In this document: positions 30,618 through 30,936 of the stretch, piece by piece
How the letters are laid out: every line of letters starts with the position of its first letter
Position numbering within the stretch: position 1 is the first letter of the stretch
Source of the DNA: JBEIGE01 sp040382055
GTDB taxonomy: Bacteria; Pseudomonadota; Gammaproteobacteria; Burkholderiales; Burkholderiaceae_C
Direction: 5' to 3'
DNA: 30,936 nt
NCBI GenBank assembly: GCA_040382055.1
Contig: JBEIGE010000033.1
Location: forward strand, 1-30,936
Notes under the pieces: model-generated
Database searches by the model: none
The model's input: only the letters and a program-made list of their open reading frames with translations
What the model was told of the DNA's origin: nothing
Made by a program: the position numbers and the translations under genes

Positions 30618-30691
30618 GCGGGGTTCGTATAGTGGTAATACCTTAGCCTTCCAAGCTAAAGCGAGGAGTTCGATTCTCCTACCCCGCTCCA
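30618..30691 (+). tRNA. tRNA-Gly (TCC)
   Basis: The cloverleaf has acceptor GCGGGGT/ACCCCGC, anticodon TCC in CCTTCCAAG, and T-arm AGGAG-TTCGATT-CTCCT, with encoded CCA. It decodes GGA and GGG. It lies 36 bases after tRNA-Tyr. Confidence 0.97.
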
Positions 30692-30725
30692 CTGTCGGCC
30701 TGTTTGGTTGGTGTTGAGAGATTTC

Positions 30726-30800
<75 letters not shown>

Positions 30801-30876
30801 GTTAAGGTGCGCGGCAGTGCCGTATACCTGTTGTTTTGAAGTACAGATTGTTCAGCGTCTTTTTGGAGATTTGAAA

Positions 30877-30936
30877 ATGGGTAAAGAGAAATTTGCACGA
30901 ACCAAGCCGCACGTCAACGTAGGCACGATTGGTCAC
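30877..30936 (+). CDS. tuf: Elongation factor Tu, first 20 codons (partial, runs off window)
   Basis: The protein begins MGKEKFARTKPHVNVGTIGH, the invariant start of EF-Tu up to just before the G1 GTP-binding loop. GGAG lies about nine bases upstream of the ATG. EF-Tu brings aminoacyl-tRNA to the ribosome. Its position after the tRNA-Tyr/Gly/Thr cluster is the standard proteobacterial tufB context, with secE and nusG expected further downstream. Confidence 0.97.
   Translation, partial: MGKEKFARTKPHVNVGTIGH

Overview
The window looks like a chromosomal segment of a Burkholderiales betaproteobacterium, most likely Comamonadaceae (Rhodoferax/Polaromonas-like). The evidence is high GC with dense protein coding, an argS / SPOR-protein / dsbA run, lptA-lptB-rpoN, apaG/rpe, trpE-trpG-trpD-trpC, and the tRNA-Tyr / tRNA-Gly / tRNA-Thr / tuf block. 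A Bug-type (TctC) solute-binding protein and short AT-rich repeats of a type I associate with this family point the same way. The family assignment is inference from gene order and protein resemblance; no database search was run.

Layout. (1) 1-121: the end of an insertion sequence, carrying the first 23 codons of a leftward transposase. Its boundary falls where a SPOR-domain membrane protein gene should start, and that gene has lost its start codon. (2) 1.3-5.5 kb: an Old Yellow Enzyme-type oxidoreductase, a secreted protein of unknown function and malate synthase G. (3) 5.5-10.7 kb: a catabolic-looking cluster with a terminator, a Bug solute-binding protein, an MmgE/PrpD-family protein, an acyl-CoA dehydrogenase and a divergent Tat-lipoprotein amidohydrolase broken by a one-base frameshift. 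(4) 10.8-18.7 kb: housekeeping genes argS, SPOR protein, dsbA, lptA, lptB, rpoN, an RlmL-like rRNA methyltransferase and a solitary PIN-domain protein. (5) 18.6-24.8 kb: a membrane-anchored glutamate-synthase-like protein, a YecA/SEC-C protein, a fluoroacetate-dehalogenase-like hydrolase, and the leftward set apaG-thiL-pgpA-cinA. (6) 24.8-30.4 kb: rpe, trpE-G-D-C and ung. (7) 30.5-30.9 kb: three tRNAs and the start of tuf.

How the genes fit together. The trp genes make the enzymes from chorismate to indole-3-glycerol phosphate, with ATGA or short-gap junctions that imply one operon. lptA and lptB belong to lipopolysaccharide export. apaG, thiL, pgpA and cinA are packed head to tail. The acyl-CoA dehydrogenase and PrpD-like genes share a TGATG junction and probably act in one pathway with the Bug protein supplying substrate; the substrate is unknown.

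I see no CRISPR array, prophage, secretion system or clearly new multi-gene system. The most interesting signals are small: a 32-bp divergent apaG/rpe region built as an exactly centred 20-bp palindrome, REP-like or repeat-like insertions inside rlmL and thiL and at the PIN/glutamate-synthase junction, a tRNA-Thr gene with a damaged T-arm, the IS-decapitated SPOR gene and the frameshifted amidohydrolase.
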